Translations under genes and position numbers: made by a program
NCBI GenBank assembly: GCA_964466595.1
Contig: CAYXNR010000025.1
Location: forward strand, 1-29,087
DNA: 29,087 bases
Reading direction: 5' to 3'
Source: JABDGC01 sp964466595
Lineage (GTDB): Bacteria > Pseudomonadota > Gammaproteobacteria > DSM-16500
The notes under the pieces: model-generated
The model's database searches: none
What the model was told of the DNA's origin: nothing
What the model saw: only the letters and a program-made list of their open reading frames with translations
Part shown: piece by piece, positions 15,612-24,285 of the stretch
Layout: every line of letters starts with the position of its first letter
Position numbering within the stretch: the stretch's first letter is position 1

Positions 15612-16916
15612 CTATTTTATTGAATTTTCAAGAAGCGTTTTAATTTTTGTATAGGCCTTTCGCAAATCATCTTCCTGAATACAATAGGGCGGCATTAAAT
15701 AAATAGTCTTGCCGAGAGGACGAATAATTAAGCCATTTTTCATTAAAAGATCCCGCCAATTTTGGCTTTCCCGGGAGCCATAGGCTTCAGGAATAGCCAG
15801 ATCAAAGGCCGCAAGCGTACCACAATGACGCATTTTTTCAACGCCTGGCACCGTACTCAGCTCGCCAAGCATTTGCTGATGGGTGGCTTCAATCATACGG
15901 ATTTGTTGAATCGTCGCCTCCGAGCGTAAGAGTTCCAAGGAGGCAAGCGCCGCCGCACAACTTAGAGGATTCGCAGTATAAGAATGCCCATGGATCAAAG
16001 CTCGATCAATCTGCTCGCTTAAAAAAGCTTGATAGATAGCTTCATGACAAGCCGTGACTGCTAAAGGTAAAAACCCTCCGGTTAGGCCCTTCGCTAAACA
16101 AATAATATCCGGTGTGGTATTGGCTTTTTCACAAGCAAAGGTAGCTCCTGTTCGACCAAAACCTGTCATGACCTCATCGTAAATCATTAAAATTTCGTGA
16201 TGATGCACCAATTCTTGCAAGGCACGCAAAAACTCCGGACGACACAGACGCATACCGCTCGCCCCCTGCATGAGTGGTTCAATAATAAGCGCTACGGTTT
16301 CTTTTCCATATTGATTTAAATAATTTTCAACAAAGCGGAGTGTCTCTTGTTCTTTTTCAGCAATTTGCTCATCACCCTGCCAGGTGTCGGGATAAGGTGC
16401 AAAATCCACAGCGAATAATAAATTGGAAAAAGGCTGATAAAACTTGGAGGACTGTCCAACAGCCATGGCCCCAAAGGTATCCCCATGATAACCGCCTTGA
16501 AAAGCAAGAAAGCGTTGTCGCTTCTCACCTTGATTAAACCAATATTGATAGGCCATTTTAAGTGCAATTTCGACCGTGGTCGAGCCATTGTCTGAATAAA
16601 AGATTTTAGTAAACCCCGCGGGCAAGAGTGAAAGTAGGCACTCCGCTACCGCAACAGCTGGCTCATGGGTGAAGCCGGCAAAAACCACATGCTCTAATTG
16701 CAGCGCCTGTTCATAAATTGCTTTAGCAATAGTAGGATGAGCATGTCCATGGATATTCACCCACCAGGAAGAAATGAGATCCAGATAAGGTTGACCGTGG
16801 GTATCAAAAAGATAAGCCCCTTCGCCCCGTGCAATAGGCAGCGCTAAGGGAGCCGTTTGATGTTGTGTAAAAGGGTGCCAAATGGTTACCTGATCACGCT
16901 CTAATAGTGTAGTCAT
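15612..16916 (-). CDS. bioA: Adenosylmethionine-8-amino-7-oxononanoate aminotransferase
   Basis: The 434-residue class III aminotransferase starts with IWHPFTQHQ, which resembles the E. coli BioA start and supports the ATG at 16916 over one at 16943. The SSWWVNIHGHAHP stretch (substrate-pocket tryptophans) is specific to DAPA aminotransferase. IYDEVMTGFGRTG carries the cofactor Asp247, and AKGLTGGFLPLA carries Lys276. It converts 8-amino-7-oxononanoate to 7,8-diaminopelargonate using S-adenosylmethionine as amino donor. The start lies inside the end of bioD (23-base overlap), so translation is coupled. Confidence 0.95.
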   Translation of the reverse strand: MTTLLERDQVTIWHPFTQHQTAPLALPIARGEGAYLFDTHGQPYLDLISSWWVNIHGHAHPTIAKAIYEQALQLEHVVFAGFTHEPAVAVAECLLSLLPAGFTKIFYSDNGSTTVEIALKMAYQYWFNQGEKRQRFLAFQGGYHGDTFGAMAVGQSSKFYQPFSNLLFAVDFAPYPDTWQGDEQIAEKEQETLRFVENYLNQYGKETVALIIEPLMQGASGMRLCRPEFLRALQELVHHHEILMIYDEVMTGFGRTGATFACEKANTTPDIICLAKGLTGGFLPLAVTACHEAIYQAFLSEQIDRALIHGHSYTANPLSCAAALASLELLRSEATIQQIRMIEATHQQMLGELSTVPGVEKMRHCGTLAAFDLAIPEAYGSRESQNWRDLLMKNGLIIRPLGKTIYLMPPYCIQEDDLRKAYTKIKTLLENSIK

Positions 16917-17514
16917 AAATCCAACGTTGCAGTATAGAAGCATTTATTGTATCGAAGAAGGGAACATGAAATAAAGTACGAATCTGTCCCCATTTTTCGA
17001 TGGCCTTTTGATTAGCAGGATTTAAGTGACCATTTAAAACCACACCATGAATAGGCAGCTGATGACGACGCAATTCTTGGAGCGTTAGTAAGGTATGATT
17101 AATTGTTCCCAAGGTACCACGAGCAACAACAATCACCGGCAGCGCCAGTTTTTTCATTAAATCCAGCATGGTATGCTTTTCATTCAAGGGAACATACACA
17201 CCGCCTGCTCCCTCTACGATGAGAGTTTTGTCTGTCTCTGGTAATTCACATTGATCAAGTTCAAGTCGAAGCGCTTCGAGTGCTGCCGCCTGGTCTGGTG
17301 AAAGCGGAGCCTGTAAAAGATAGCGGGAAGGAAAAAAGTGCTCGTTCGGTAAACCGGTTAATTTTTTTACCTGTTCTAAATCGGGTAGCTCTTCTTGCAC
17401 ACCGCTTTGTATTGGTTTCCAATAACAACCTTTTACAATCCAGGTTAGAATCGAAGCCACCAGGGTTTTACCAACGCCCGTGTCTGTGCCCGTGATGAAA
17501 TAACCCTTACTCAT
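16894..17514 (-). CDS. bioD: Dethiobiotin synthetase
   Basis: This 206-residue ATPase has the P-loop GTDTGVGKT (residues 9-17), the substrate segment YWKPIQSGVQEE near 31, and VEGAGGVYVPLNEK near 100, all typical of BioD. It closes the ureido ring of 7,8-diaminopelargonate with CO2 and ATP. It starts 13 bases after the E2 stop on the same strand and overlaps bioA. With bioF, bioA and bioB it gives the complete late pathway. The pimelate-chain genes bioC and bioH are not in the window. Confidence 0.95.
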   Translation of the reverse strand: MSKGYFITGTDTGVGKTLVASILTWIVKGCYWKPIQSGVQEELPDLEQVKKLTGLPNEHFFPSRYLLQAPLSPDQAAALEALRLELDQCELPETDKTLIVEGAGGVYVPLNEKHTMLDLMKKLALPVIVVARGTLGTINHTLLTLQELRRHQLPIHGVVLNGHLNPANQKAIEKWGQIRTLFHVPFFDTINASILQRWIYDYTIRA

Positions 17515-17527
17515 TTTGCTTAGCCTT

Positions 17528-18673
17528 TTATTTTGCCTTTCTGATATGTTCTATAACCGCTGCCAAAAAGCGGGCGGCTTCACCACCTGTCACCGCACGA
17601 TGGTCTGTCGATAGGGACAGAGGTAATAAGCGTGTCATGATCATTTTTCCTTCCCGTACCACAACTGCTTCATAGGTTCTTCCACAGCCGAGAATAGCAA
17701 CCGTTGGCGGAACAACCAAAGGACTAGCGTATTTTCCGGCAAGTGTGCCAAAATTAGATAAAGTGATGGTGGCTTCTTGCATATCAGCTGCGGCAATGGT
17801 TCGTAAACGCACCCCCTCTTTAAACTGATTAATTTTATCACGCAAATCTTGAAAAGAATGATGATTGGCCTTTTTTAAAACAGGAACAAATAAGCCTTCT
17901 GGCGTATCCATGGCAAGGCCAATATTGACTTCCTTTAATAATTGCCTTTGCAGGTTTTTGCCATCAAACCAGGCATTCAGGGCCGGCTCTACTTGAATAG
18001 CTGTGATCAGGGCCTCGAGGATTAAAACGGTCAAATCGACATCCTTGGGTAAATGTCCGATATCGGCATCATCTATAATGGTAACCTGAGCCACCTCTTG
18101 ATGAGCGAGCGTCATTGCGACTGCCATGGCCCGACGAACGCCATGCAAGGCTTCGCCCTCTCGAAGTAGGGCTTGAGAAGTAACATGACTGGGCTGTGAA
18201 ATTCTCGCCTGTTTTTTGATATCCTCGATAGTAATCTGGCCCTTCGGACCAGTTGGCCTGATTGAATTTAAGTCAACTCGAAGTTGTTTTGCTAAAGCTC
18301 TTAAGGTCGGTGAAATTTTAAGGGCCGGAGCAGCAAGCGCTGCTTGTGTTCCAATGATTAGCTCTTCGTGAAGCGGTAGAGCGTTCTCTTCTAGCTTGCC
18401 GACAATACTTCCTTTATCTTTTTTTTCTGAAGCCTTTGTTGTACTTTCAAATTCAACAAGCGGCGCCTCTGTTTTAATTACTTCATGAACCTTGCCGTGC
18501 AATTTCATAATCCGTCCGGCATAGGGAGAGGGCACATCTACCACGGCCTTCGCGGTCTCAACACTTAAGAGTGGTTGATCCACCTTGACGATATCGCCCT
18601 CTTTCACATACCACTCACGAATTTCTGCCTCTGCCAAACCTTCTCCTAAATCCGGTAAATGAAAGATATTCAT
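17528..18673 (-). CDS. pdhC: 2-oxoacid dehydrogenase E2 (dihydrolipoyl acyltransferase)
   Basis: The 381-residue protein has one lipoyl domain (about 1-78) with VETAKAVVDVPSP, where Lys42 is the lipoylation site. A flexible linker leads to the E1/E3-binding domain (about 119-153, KISPTLRALAKQL to GQITIEDI). The acyltransferase core (about 175-381) ends with STDHRAVTGGEAARFL, in which His358 is catalytic. It transfers the acyl group from lipoate to CoA. ETAKA rather than ETDKA at the lipoyl site and the single lipoyl domain are common in E2 proteins paired with split E1 subunits; acetyl- and branched-chain versions are hard to tell apart. The start codon directly follows the E1beta stop. Confidence 0.9.
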   Translation of the reverse strand: MNIFHLPDLGEGLAEAEIREWYVKEGDIVKVDQPLLSVETAKAVVDVPSPYAGRIMKLHGKVHEVIKTEAPLVEFESTTKASEKKDKGSIVGKLEENALPLHEELIIGTQAALAAPALKISPTLRALAKQLRVDLNSIRPTGPKGQITIEDIKKQARISQPSHVTSQALLREGEALHGVRRAMAVAMTLAHQEVAQVTIIDDADIGHLPKDVDLTVLILEALITAIQVEPALNAWFDGKNLQRQLLKEVNIGLAMDTPEGLFVPVLKKANHHSFQDLRDKINQFKEGVRLRTIAAADMQEATITLSNFGTLAGKYASPLVVPPTVAILGCGRTYEAVVVREGKMIMTRLLPLSLSTDHRAVTGGEAARFLAAVIEHIRKAK

Positions 18674-19654
18674 TTAGGCAAACTCCATGAGTTGATGAAC
18701 CATATCGATAATGCGTTGTTCACTTGGTAAATAAAAATTTTCTAAACGGGCATAGGGCACAATGGTATCAAAACCGCAGACCCGAGCGAGAGGCGCTTTG
18801 AGCGAAAAAAGTGCCTGTTCTGCAATTAAAGCCGCAATTTCAGCGCCGACGCCGCCGGTTTTAGCTGCTTCATGAATAATGACACAGCGTCCGGTTTTTT
18901 CTACGGAGGCTAAAATTGTTTCGAAGTCTAGCGGCTTGATGGTTGCAACATCAATAACTTCTGCCTGTATGCCTTCCTTCGACAAGCGTTCAGCTGCTGC
19001 TAAGGTTTCTTTAATCATCGCTCCCCAGGTAACGAGGGTGATATCGCTGCCAACCCGCAGCGTAAAGCAAACATCCAGTGGTAAAGCCTTTCCTTCATCG
19101 GGTACTTCTTGCTTGGCATAGCGATAGAGTCGCGCCGGCTCCAAAAAAATAACGGGATCGGGATCACGAATGGCAGCCAATAAAAGGCCATAGGCACGTA
19201 AAGGAGAAGAAGGAATCACGACACGCAAACCTGGGATATGAGCAAATAAGGCTTCAGTACTTTCGGAATGGTGTTCGGGAGCATGAATGCCACAGCCATA
19301 GGGTGCACGAAAAACGACGGGACAACTCATATGACCACGGGTGCGATTACGAATACGCGAGGCATGATTAATGATTTGATCCATGGCCGGATAAATAAAA
19401 CCCATAAACTGAAATTCAGCAACCGGCCGCAAGCCCATAATCGCCATACCAATGGCTAAACCAGCAATCATGGATTCAGCAAGGGGTGTATCGCGTACAC
19501 GGTCTGGGCCAAATTTTTCATACAGGCCCTGTGTTGCTCGAAAAACACCGCCATTTTTACCAATATCCTCTCCCAGAAGTAAGACCTGGGGATCAAGCTG
19601 CATTTCATAAGCAAGCGCTTGGTTAATTGCTTCAACTAAGGTGATCAGTGGCAC
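18674..19654 (-). CDS. pdhB: 2-oxoacid dehydrogenase E1 beta subunit
   Basis: The 326-residue protein is a transketolase-type beta subunit. LLGEDIGKNGGVFRAT, VRDTPLAESMIAGLAIGMA and the phenol-pocket HSSR-like stretch PYGCGIHAPEHHSESTEA fit PdhB/BkdB. It forms an alpha2beta2 thiamine-diphosphate enzyme with the upstream gene product and decarboxylates a 2-oxoacid, passing the acyl group to E2. The start is GTG, with AGGAG at seven bases. It overlaps the end of the E1alpha gene by 23 bases and abuts E2, so the three are translated as a unit. Confidence 0.92.
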   Translation of the reverse strand: MPLITLVEAINQALAYEMQLDPQVLLLGEDIGKNGGVFRATQGLYEKFGPDRVRDTPLAESMIAGLAIGMAIMGLRPVAEFQFMGFIYPAMDQIINHASRIRNRTRGHMSCPVVFRAPYGCGIHAPEHHSESTEALFAHIPGLRVVIPSSPLRAYGLLLAAIRDPDPVIFLEPARLYRYAKQEVPDEGKALPLDVCFTLRVGSDITLVTWGAMIKETLAAAERLSKEGIQAEVIDVATIKPLDFETILASVEKTGRCVIIHEAAKTGGVGAEIAALIAEQALFSLKAPLARVCGFDTIVPYARLENFYLPSEQRIIDMVHQLMEFA

Positions 19655-20723
19655 GTTGTGCTCCTAGCTCTTCAAGGTAGTCACGCTGATCGACATATAT
19701 TTTCGGTAAGGTCGCGTATAAATGATCGAACATAGTTTCTGGTAGCTGTGGCGCTAACTGAGTATATTCTTCAACAGCTTGTTCAATTTGCTTTGCACAG
19801 TCAGAAGCAAGTTTTTCTTCGTCTTGCAAAGACCAGAGACCGAGCTTTTCTAAATAGCGTCGTAGGCGTGTGATCGGTTCTTTCTCCCATTCTGTTGCTC
19901 GCAGGTCTTTTAATTCATAACGGCCGGCATCATCAGCCGTCGTATGATCACTTTGCCGATAGCAAACTAATTCCAGCAAACAAGGCTCCTGTTTCTCACG
20001 GGCTTGTTGAAGCGCAAGAGCCGTGCGCTCGCGAATGGCAATAACATCATTACCGTCGACCTGTTCACCGGCAATACCGGCGGCAATTGCTTTTTGTGCA
20101 AGCGTTGCTGCTGCGGTCTGCTGACTGCGGGGAACTGAAATGGCCCATTGGTTATTACAGATAATCATGACGAGCGGTAAATGCCAAACACCGGCTACGT
20201 TTAAGGTTTCATAAAAATCGCCCTGTGAACTGGCACCATCACCGCAAACACAGAGAACGGCCTGCTGACTGTTCTGGTATTTCAGGGCATAAGCAGCACC
20301 AGCGGCATATAGGGATTGTGAACCAACCGGTATGGCATAGGGAAAATTTTGTGTATTGGAAGCGAAGCAATTGCCGCGTTCATCGCCGCCCCAAAATAAA
20401 AGGATATCTGATAATTTTGCGCCATGCTGTATTAAGGCACCCAGATCGCGATAATAGGGCACAAAAATATCTTTTTGCTTTAAGGCGGCGCCCATGCCGA
20501 CAAAGACAGCTTCTTGGCCTCGCGTAGAGGGATACGTGCCCAGTTTGCCAGTACGCTGCAAAGCGATAGCTTTTTGATCAAACAAGCGGATTAAAACCAT
20601 CAGACGATAAAGCCGAATGAGTTCCTCGGGATCTTTAGCAAATTCTGGCAAATCAGCTACAACTTGGCTAGCTTCATCAAGATATTGGTAATAAGCAACT
20701 TCAAAACGACCCACAATTCGCAC
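19632..20723 (-). CDS. pdhA: 2-oxoacid dehydrogenase E1 alpha subunit
   Basis: This thiamine-diphosphate subunit has 363 residues from a GTG start at 20723, where GGAGGG lies seven bases upstream. An in-frame ATG at 20783 would add 20 residues but lacks any Shine-Dalgarno. YPSTRGQEA, FVPYYRDLG and the diphosphate motif beginning GDGASSQGDFYE and ending ICNNQWAIS (GDG 161-163, NN 190-191 in this numbering) are clear. The phospho-loop region YRQSDHTTADDAGRY is present. By pattern it resembles PdhA of the two-subunit Gram-positive/mitochondrial type, or BkdA1. No E3 (lipoamide dehydrogenase) gene follows, so E3 must be shared from elsewhere. Confidence 0.9.
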   Translation of the reverse strand: MRIVGRFEVAYYQYLDEASQVVADLPEFAKDPEELIRLYRLMVLIRLFDQKAIALQRTGKLGTYPSTRGQEAVFVGMGAALKQKDIFVPYYRDLGALIQHGAKLSDILLFWGGDERGNCFASNTQNFPYAIPVGSQSLYAAGAAYALKYQNSQQAVLCVCGDGASSQGDFYETLNVAGVWHLPLVMIICNNQWAISVPRSQQTAAATLAQKAIAAGIAGEQVDGNDVIAIRERTALALQQAREKQEPCLLELVCYRQSDHTTADDAGRYELKDLRATEWEKEPITRLRRYLEKLGLWSLQDEEKLASDCAKQIEQAVEEYTQLAPQLPETMFDHLYATLPKIYVDQRDYLEELGAQRATDHLS

Positions 20724-20807
20724 GCAGCTTCCCTCCAGAACTCTGTTTTCTAAATTAGCTTTACACTGGAATGGAGTCAACATTATTCATTCAACAACTC
20801 TTGTTCT

Positions 20808-20837
20808 TTGATTTTAATTAGTACTATCAGGTATAGT
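20808..20837 (+). promoter_or_regulatory. Candidate promoter for the membrane-protein gene, with an overlapping dyad
   Basis: TTGATT (20808-20813), an 18-base spacer and TATAGT (20832-20837) point toward the gene at 20935. The dyad TACTAT-CAGGT-ATAGTA (20822-20838) overlaps the -10 box and also lies upstream of the divergent E1alpha operon. It is a candidate operator seen by eye only. Confidence 0.4.
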
Positions 20838-20934
20838 AGTCACGCTTCAAAAACGGGGGTTATTTCTGCCCATACTGAAATAACATAATAGTTCAATTAC
20901 AAACAGAACCCGCTTCTGTAGATGGAAAACAGCT

Positions 20935-23193
20935 ATGCGCAGTTATCAGCCTGATAAATATTCTCTTCCCACTGGTCTTCCGGAGGAGAAGAACAATGAA
21001 GAGCTATCGCTTGACTCTTCTTGTAATCTGCAGCTTAAGCAACTGGATTCCATCAGCGAAAACAATTTTGAAAAAGATATTCAAGAACTCATCCAGGCCC
21101 TCCTTCGTGGCGGTACCAAAACCTATGCGGAAAAAATACGTCTCGCCTCCCGCAGTTCTCTTTTAGCCCTGCCCCTTCTTGTCGGGAATGCTTCCTTTAT
21201 TTTTTGGGACACGCAACATCAACTTGAAAACGCAATGTGGAATAATGTTTACTATAAGCATTCTTTTCAAAAACTCATCAAAACCTTTTCTTATGAGGGT
21301 AGTATTGTCAGCGCTGAAGCTATCTCGATTACAACAGCTTCTGTCATTCTCACTATTTTTATTAGCCTTGGCAGTTTTATTTATCAGGGCCTTCATTATC
21401 GCGCTAATCGAGCACAAAGGGAGCGCTTAATTCAACTGCTACACAACAATCACTATCCGCAGGCTGCCGCACTGCGTTTCTATGCTTTGTCTCAACAACA
21501 AATGGAAAGAATTCGTCTTTTAGTAGAGGCAGATGATATTAATGAATTATCAGTTATTCCTGCAGATTCTTCCTTTCTGGAACAAGCGGTTTCAGATTTG
21601 ATCTGGTTCCATGGCGAATTAAATAAATATCTGTGGCCGCTTTTATTACTCTCTCTTTTTCCTGGTTTTATCCTGATGTTTCAGACAGCGAGTGAACTGA
21701 AGGAGGAGAAGGCCTGCTCTCTCTTTTCGCTGTGGTTTTCCTTTTTAGAGTCTTGTCCACCGATTCAAAAAGTCGAGCGGATGTCTTTGCTCACTTATTT
21801 ATGGGGTTGTTTTTCTGGCACCTATCTCCTCAGCTATTCTGCCGCCCTTATTTTGCGAGTCCTGCCCATGAGTTTCTGTCCCAGTCTGCGGCAGTGGTTT
21901 CAGGAAGCGATTAATCAACCCTATTCAATCTGGTGGGAAAAAAATCAGCATTATGAAAAATTTATCAAAAAATCCTTGTTGTTGACTGCTATGCCTTTTC
22001 TGGCGGCCTACTCTTTGTATAGCGCGATTCAGTTTAGCAATTCTTATTTAGCAAACACTGGCTGTTCTAATCTGAAAAAGGCTTTTCATAAAGGTCTGTT
22101 CTCCGGCCCTTCCTATCCTTGCTCGACAACCCAAGCAGCCTTGGGTGCTTCGGTTTTTTTAGGCGAATTTGAATTTGATCATCTTTATCCGACTTATATC
22201 CTGATTGAAGCCTTAAGTGTTGTCGGCGCTTTTATTTTAAAACGACTGCCTTATTTTCAACAAGAACAGGTTCTCGCTAAGATAAAAAAAAATCTGGAAC
22301 AATTTACTGCTCTTGAAACAAAGCTCGCACCGGCTTTACTTTTGGGTATCATCATGGGCGGCATCTTTGGTTTGTGGCCAGCCTACCACATGGGAACGAC
22401 TATCTTACAAAAAGAAGGTTTTGAATTATTTTTTAATTTAAATGTGCTTTTGACTAATCTGACTAAGGCTGACTTGTCGAATACCTCGCTGCCTTTTGAT
22501 CTCAGTGAGCTCTTACAAAGTGTACCCCAATGTACGATTAACAGCACACTGCGCATTCCTGACTTTCATTTTGGGAATACAACTCTGCAAAGCTTCAATG
22601 CTACGCTTCCCTGTATGGAAACTTTTTTTGATGCGACTGCCAATTCAACTATCCTGGGACTACAAATCACAGCTCCCTGCCCGCAGGAAAGCATTTACTC
22701 CGCTTTTTATCGTAATTTGCTGCATTTACCCCTTTCCTGTGATCCTATTTTAGTCGTCCGTACCTTTGCCGGCTTTGTTGTACCCTATTGGCTGAGCGTC
22801 AATTCCGGCGCAGCGCTTTCTTTAACACTTGCTGCTACGACTTTATTCAGTGTGTGGGCGCTGCAAGCGCTGCGCACAACAGCCTGCAAACCGAAATTCG
22901 CTACTGTCAAGGAGGTGAGAACAGCGAGCGCCTTTTCTTCTCATCGCTTCTTTTCAAGCTCACTGAAGGGAGGTGCTTCGCGTAGACCTTCTCTTTGGTC
23001 GGAATCCTCATCTGATGAGGAAGTTTCTTTTTTGAGTGAAGATTCGTCAAGTCGTCGAAGAAGCTGTTCAGATTGTTGGACGCGCTTGAAACATAAAATA
23101 ACGTCATTCTTCTCGAGTCCCTCGCCTTCAGCCGAAGATCGAAGGAGTCAACAACCGCTTTTGCGCACTCACAATCAAGCTTATCGCTATTAG
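20935..23193 (+). CDS. Large polytopic membrane protein with cysteine-paired, sequon-rich loops
   Basis: I do not recognise a family. The 752-residue product has a soluble N-terminus (1-73) and eight or nine membrane helices, near 74-90, 129-150, 233-252, 286-310, 347-366, 418-440, 466-488, 605-622 and possibly 626-645. If the N-terminus is cytoplasmic, the loops after helices 3, 5 and 7 all face outward, and these hold the paired cysteines: Cys261/Cys274, Cys377/Cys396, and Cys533/560/582/602. The last loop (about 490-604) also has six N-x-S/T sequons (Asn508, 516, 536, 548, 555, 570). The tail (about 655-752) is Ser/Arg-rich with an acidic serine patch (SESSSDEEVSFLSEDSSS). No signal peptide or catalytic motif is seen. 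A secreted effector that inserts in host membranes is a hypothesis. Confidence 0.75.
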   Translation: MRSYQPDKYSLPTGLPEEKNNEELSLDSSCNLQLKQLDSISENNFEKDIQELIQALLRGGTKTYAEKIRLASRSSLLALPLLVGNASFIFWDTQHQLENAMWNNVYYKHSFQKLIKTFSYEGSIVSAEAISITTASVILTIFISLGSFIYQGLHYRANRAQRERLIQLLHNNHYPQAAALRFYALSQQQMERIRLLVEADDINELSVIPADSSFLEQAVSDLIWFHGELNKYLWPLLLLSLFPGFILMFQTASELKEEKACSLFSLWFSFLESCPPIQKVERMSLLTYLWGCFSGTYLLSYSAALILRVLPMSFCPSLRQWFQEAINQPYSIWWEKNQHYEKFIKKSLLLTAMPFLAAYSLYSAIQFSNSYLANTGCSNLKKAFHKGLFSGPSYPCSTTQAALGASVFLGEFEFDHLYPTYILIEALSVVGAFILKRLPYFQQEQVLAKIKKNLEQFTALETKLAPALLLGIIMGGIFGLWPAYHMGTTILQKEGFELFFNLNVLLTNLTKADLSNTSLPFDLSELLQSVPQCTINSTLRIPDFHFGNTTLQSFNATLPCMETFFDATANSTILGLQITAPCPQESIYSAFYRNLLHLPLSCDPILVVRTFAGFVVPYWLSVNSGAALSLTLAATTLFSVWALQALRTTACKPKFATVKEVRTASAFSSHRFFSSSLKGGASRRPSLWSESSSDEEVSFLSEDSSSRRRSCSDCWTRLKHKITSFFSSPSPSAEDRRSQQPLLRTHNQAYRY

Positions 23194-23205
23194 AGGAAAG
23201 ATCTA

Positions 23206-23916
23206 ATGTTTATCTTAAGCAATTCCCAAACGAGTCTTTCATTTCAAACGATTGATTTAACACATAGCCTTTCACCCACCGTACCCACCTGGAGTGGCGA
23301 TTGTGGTTTTCAAGATCGCGTTATCGTCGATTATCCCGAAGCCTGTCGCGTACAAGCGATCGAAATGAATGCCGGCACCGGTACGCATTTAGATGCGCCG
23401 GCTCATTTTATTCCGGGCGCGAAAACAATTGCTGAACTTCCTCTTGAAGAAGGTATAGCGCCGCTTATTGTGATTGATGTTTCAAAAAAAGCTCATGCTG
23501 ATTATTATATTTCGGCAGAGGACCTCCGGGATTTTGAAACTCAGCATGGAAAAATTAAAGCGGAGAGTTGGGTAATCGGTTACACAGGCTGGGATCGTTA
23601 TTGGCAGGATCCAGCGCTTTATCGGAATGTTGATGCTGCAGGAAAAATGCATTTCCCCGGTTTTTCTTCGGAGGCAGCGGATTATTTATTGGAAAGAAAA
23701 ATAAAAGGCCTGGGTATTGATAGTCTCTCGCCAGATTGTTTAGATCTTAGTTTTCCCGTTCACTATCTCATTTTAGGCGCCGGCAAGATGATTGCGGAAA
23801 ATTTAAGTAATTGTCAAAAATTACCGCCGGTGGGTGCTTATGGTTTTTTTCTTCCGATTAAAACAGTGGGCGGAACGGAAGCGGTGATGCGAGCCTTGGC
23901 TTTGGTTCCTGCTTAG
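23206..23916 (+). CDS. Cyclase-family metal-dependent hydrolase (kynurenine formamidase-like)
   Basis: The 236-residue protein matches the cyclase/KynB fold. DLTHSLSPTVPTWSGD at the start is the usual opening, followed by NAGTGTHLDAPAHF with His61, Asp63 and His67. Later GLGIDSLSPD and FPVHYLIL fit the family. Members hydrolyse amides or lactones at a metal site; N-formylkynurenine and isatin are known substrates. The classic motif is HxGTHxDxPxH, but here the first His is Gly57, so one metal ligand is missing or replaced. GAGGAAAG precedes the ATG. It starts 12 bases after the large membrane-protein gene and is probably co-transcribed with it. Confidence 0.85.
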   Translation: MFILSNSQTSLSFQTIDLTHSLSPTVPTWSGDCGFQDRVIVDYPEACRVQAIEMNAGTGTHLDAPAHFIPGAKTIAELPLEEGIAPLIVIDVSKKAHADYYISAEDLRDFETQHGKIKAESWVIGYTGWDRYWQDPALYRNVDAAGKMHFPGFSSEAADYLLERKIKGLGIDSLSPDCLDLSFPVHYLILGAGKMIAENLSNCQKLPPVGAYGFFLPIKTVGGTEAVMRALALVPA

Positions 23917-23951
23917 GAAGAAAGTCTCTTTACGGTACAAAAATCATTTTT

Positions 23952-24040
23952 GTCATTCTGAGCCAGCCTTTTGTCATTCTGAGCGCAGCGAAGAATCTGT
24001 TTAATTGATAATTCAGATCCTTCGCTACGCTCAGGATGAC
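23952..24040. repeat. Intergenic inverted repeat of the GTCATTCTGAG type
   Basis: Arms 23973-23999 and 24014-24040 are 27 bases each with three mismatches, all of which would still pair as G-U in one RNA strand. They are separated by 14 bases. A truncated extra copy of the arm start, GTCATTCTGAG, lies at 23952-23962. Sequences of the form GTCATTCTGAGCGCAGCG occur as dispersed intergenic repeats in many bacterial genomes, from general knowledge. It follows the cyclase stop and could end that transcript. The rest of 23917-24285 holds no gene that I can support. Confidence 0.75.
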
Positions 24041-24285
24041 AATCATGTAACTATTCACAATGACAAAAAGTAACTGTTGCCTCTGTCCCACAAGCATACT
24101 TTTAGCGACTTTAAAAAAATTGGCTGCCGACCTGCCGACACAATAAAGCGCCCTGACAGTTAATCAGTATATCCTTACAACCCATTGTTTACACAAAATA
24201 AATTTAAAAAAACAATCGACTATACTTAAATAGTATCCAAAAAACACTTTTAAACAAAGTTATAGCTCGGATAGGAAGGTTTTTT

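Noticed and set aside
17528..20723. Firm naming of the complex as branched-chain 2-oxoacid dehydrogenase
   Set aside because: The nearby crotonase pair hints at valine catabolism, but motifs alone do not separate pyruvate from branched-chain complexes, so the pyruvate-type symbols are provisional.
20724..20783. ATG at 20783 as the E1alpha start
   Set aside because: There is no Shine-Dalgarno before it, while GGAGGG precedes the in-frame GTG at 20723 at ideal spacing. It cannot be excluded without protein N-terminal data.
23917..24285. tRNA or small protein gene in the gap before the giant ORF
   Set aside because: No cloverleaf pattern and no ORF with a ribosome-binding site was seen; the stretch holds the inverted repeat and AT-rich leader only.
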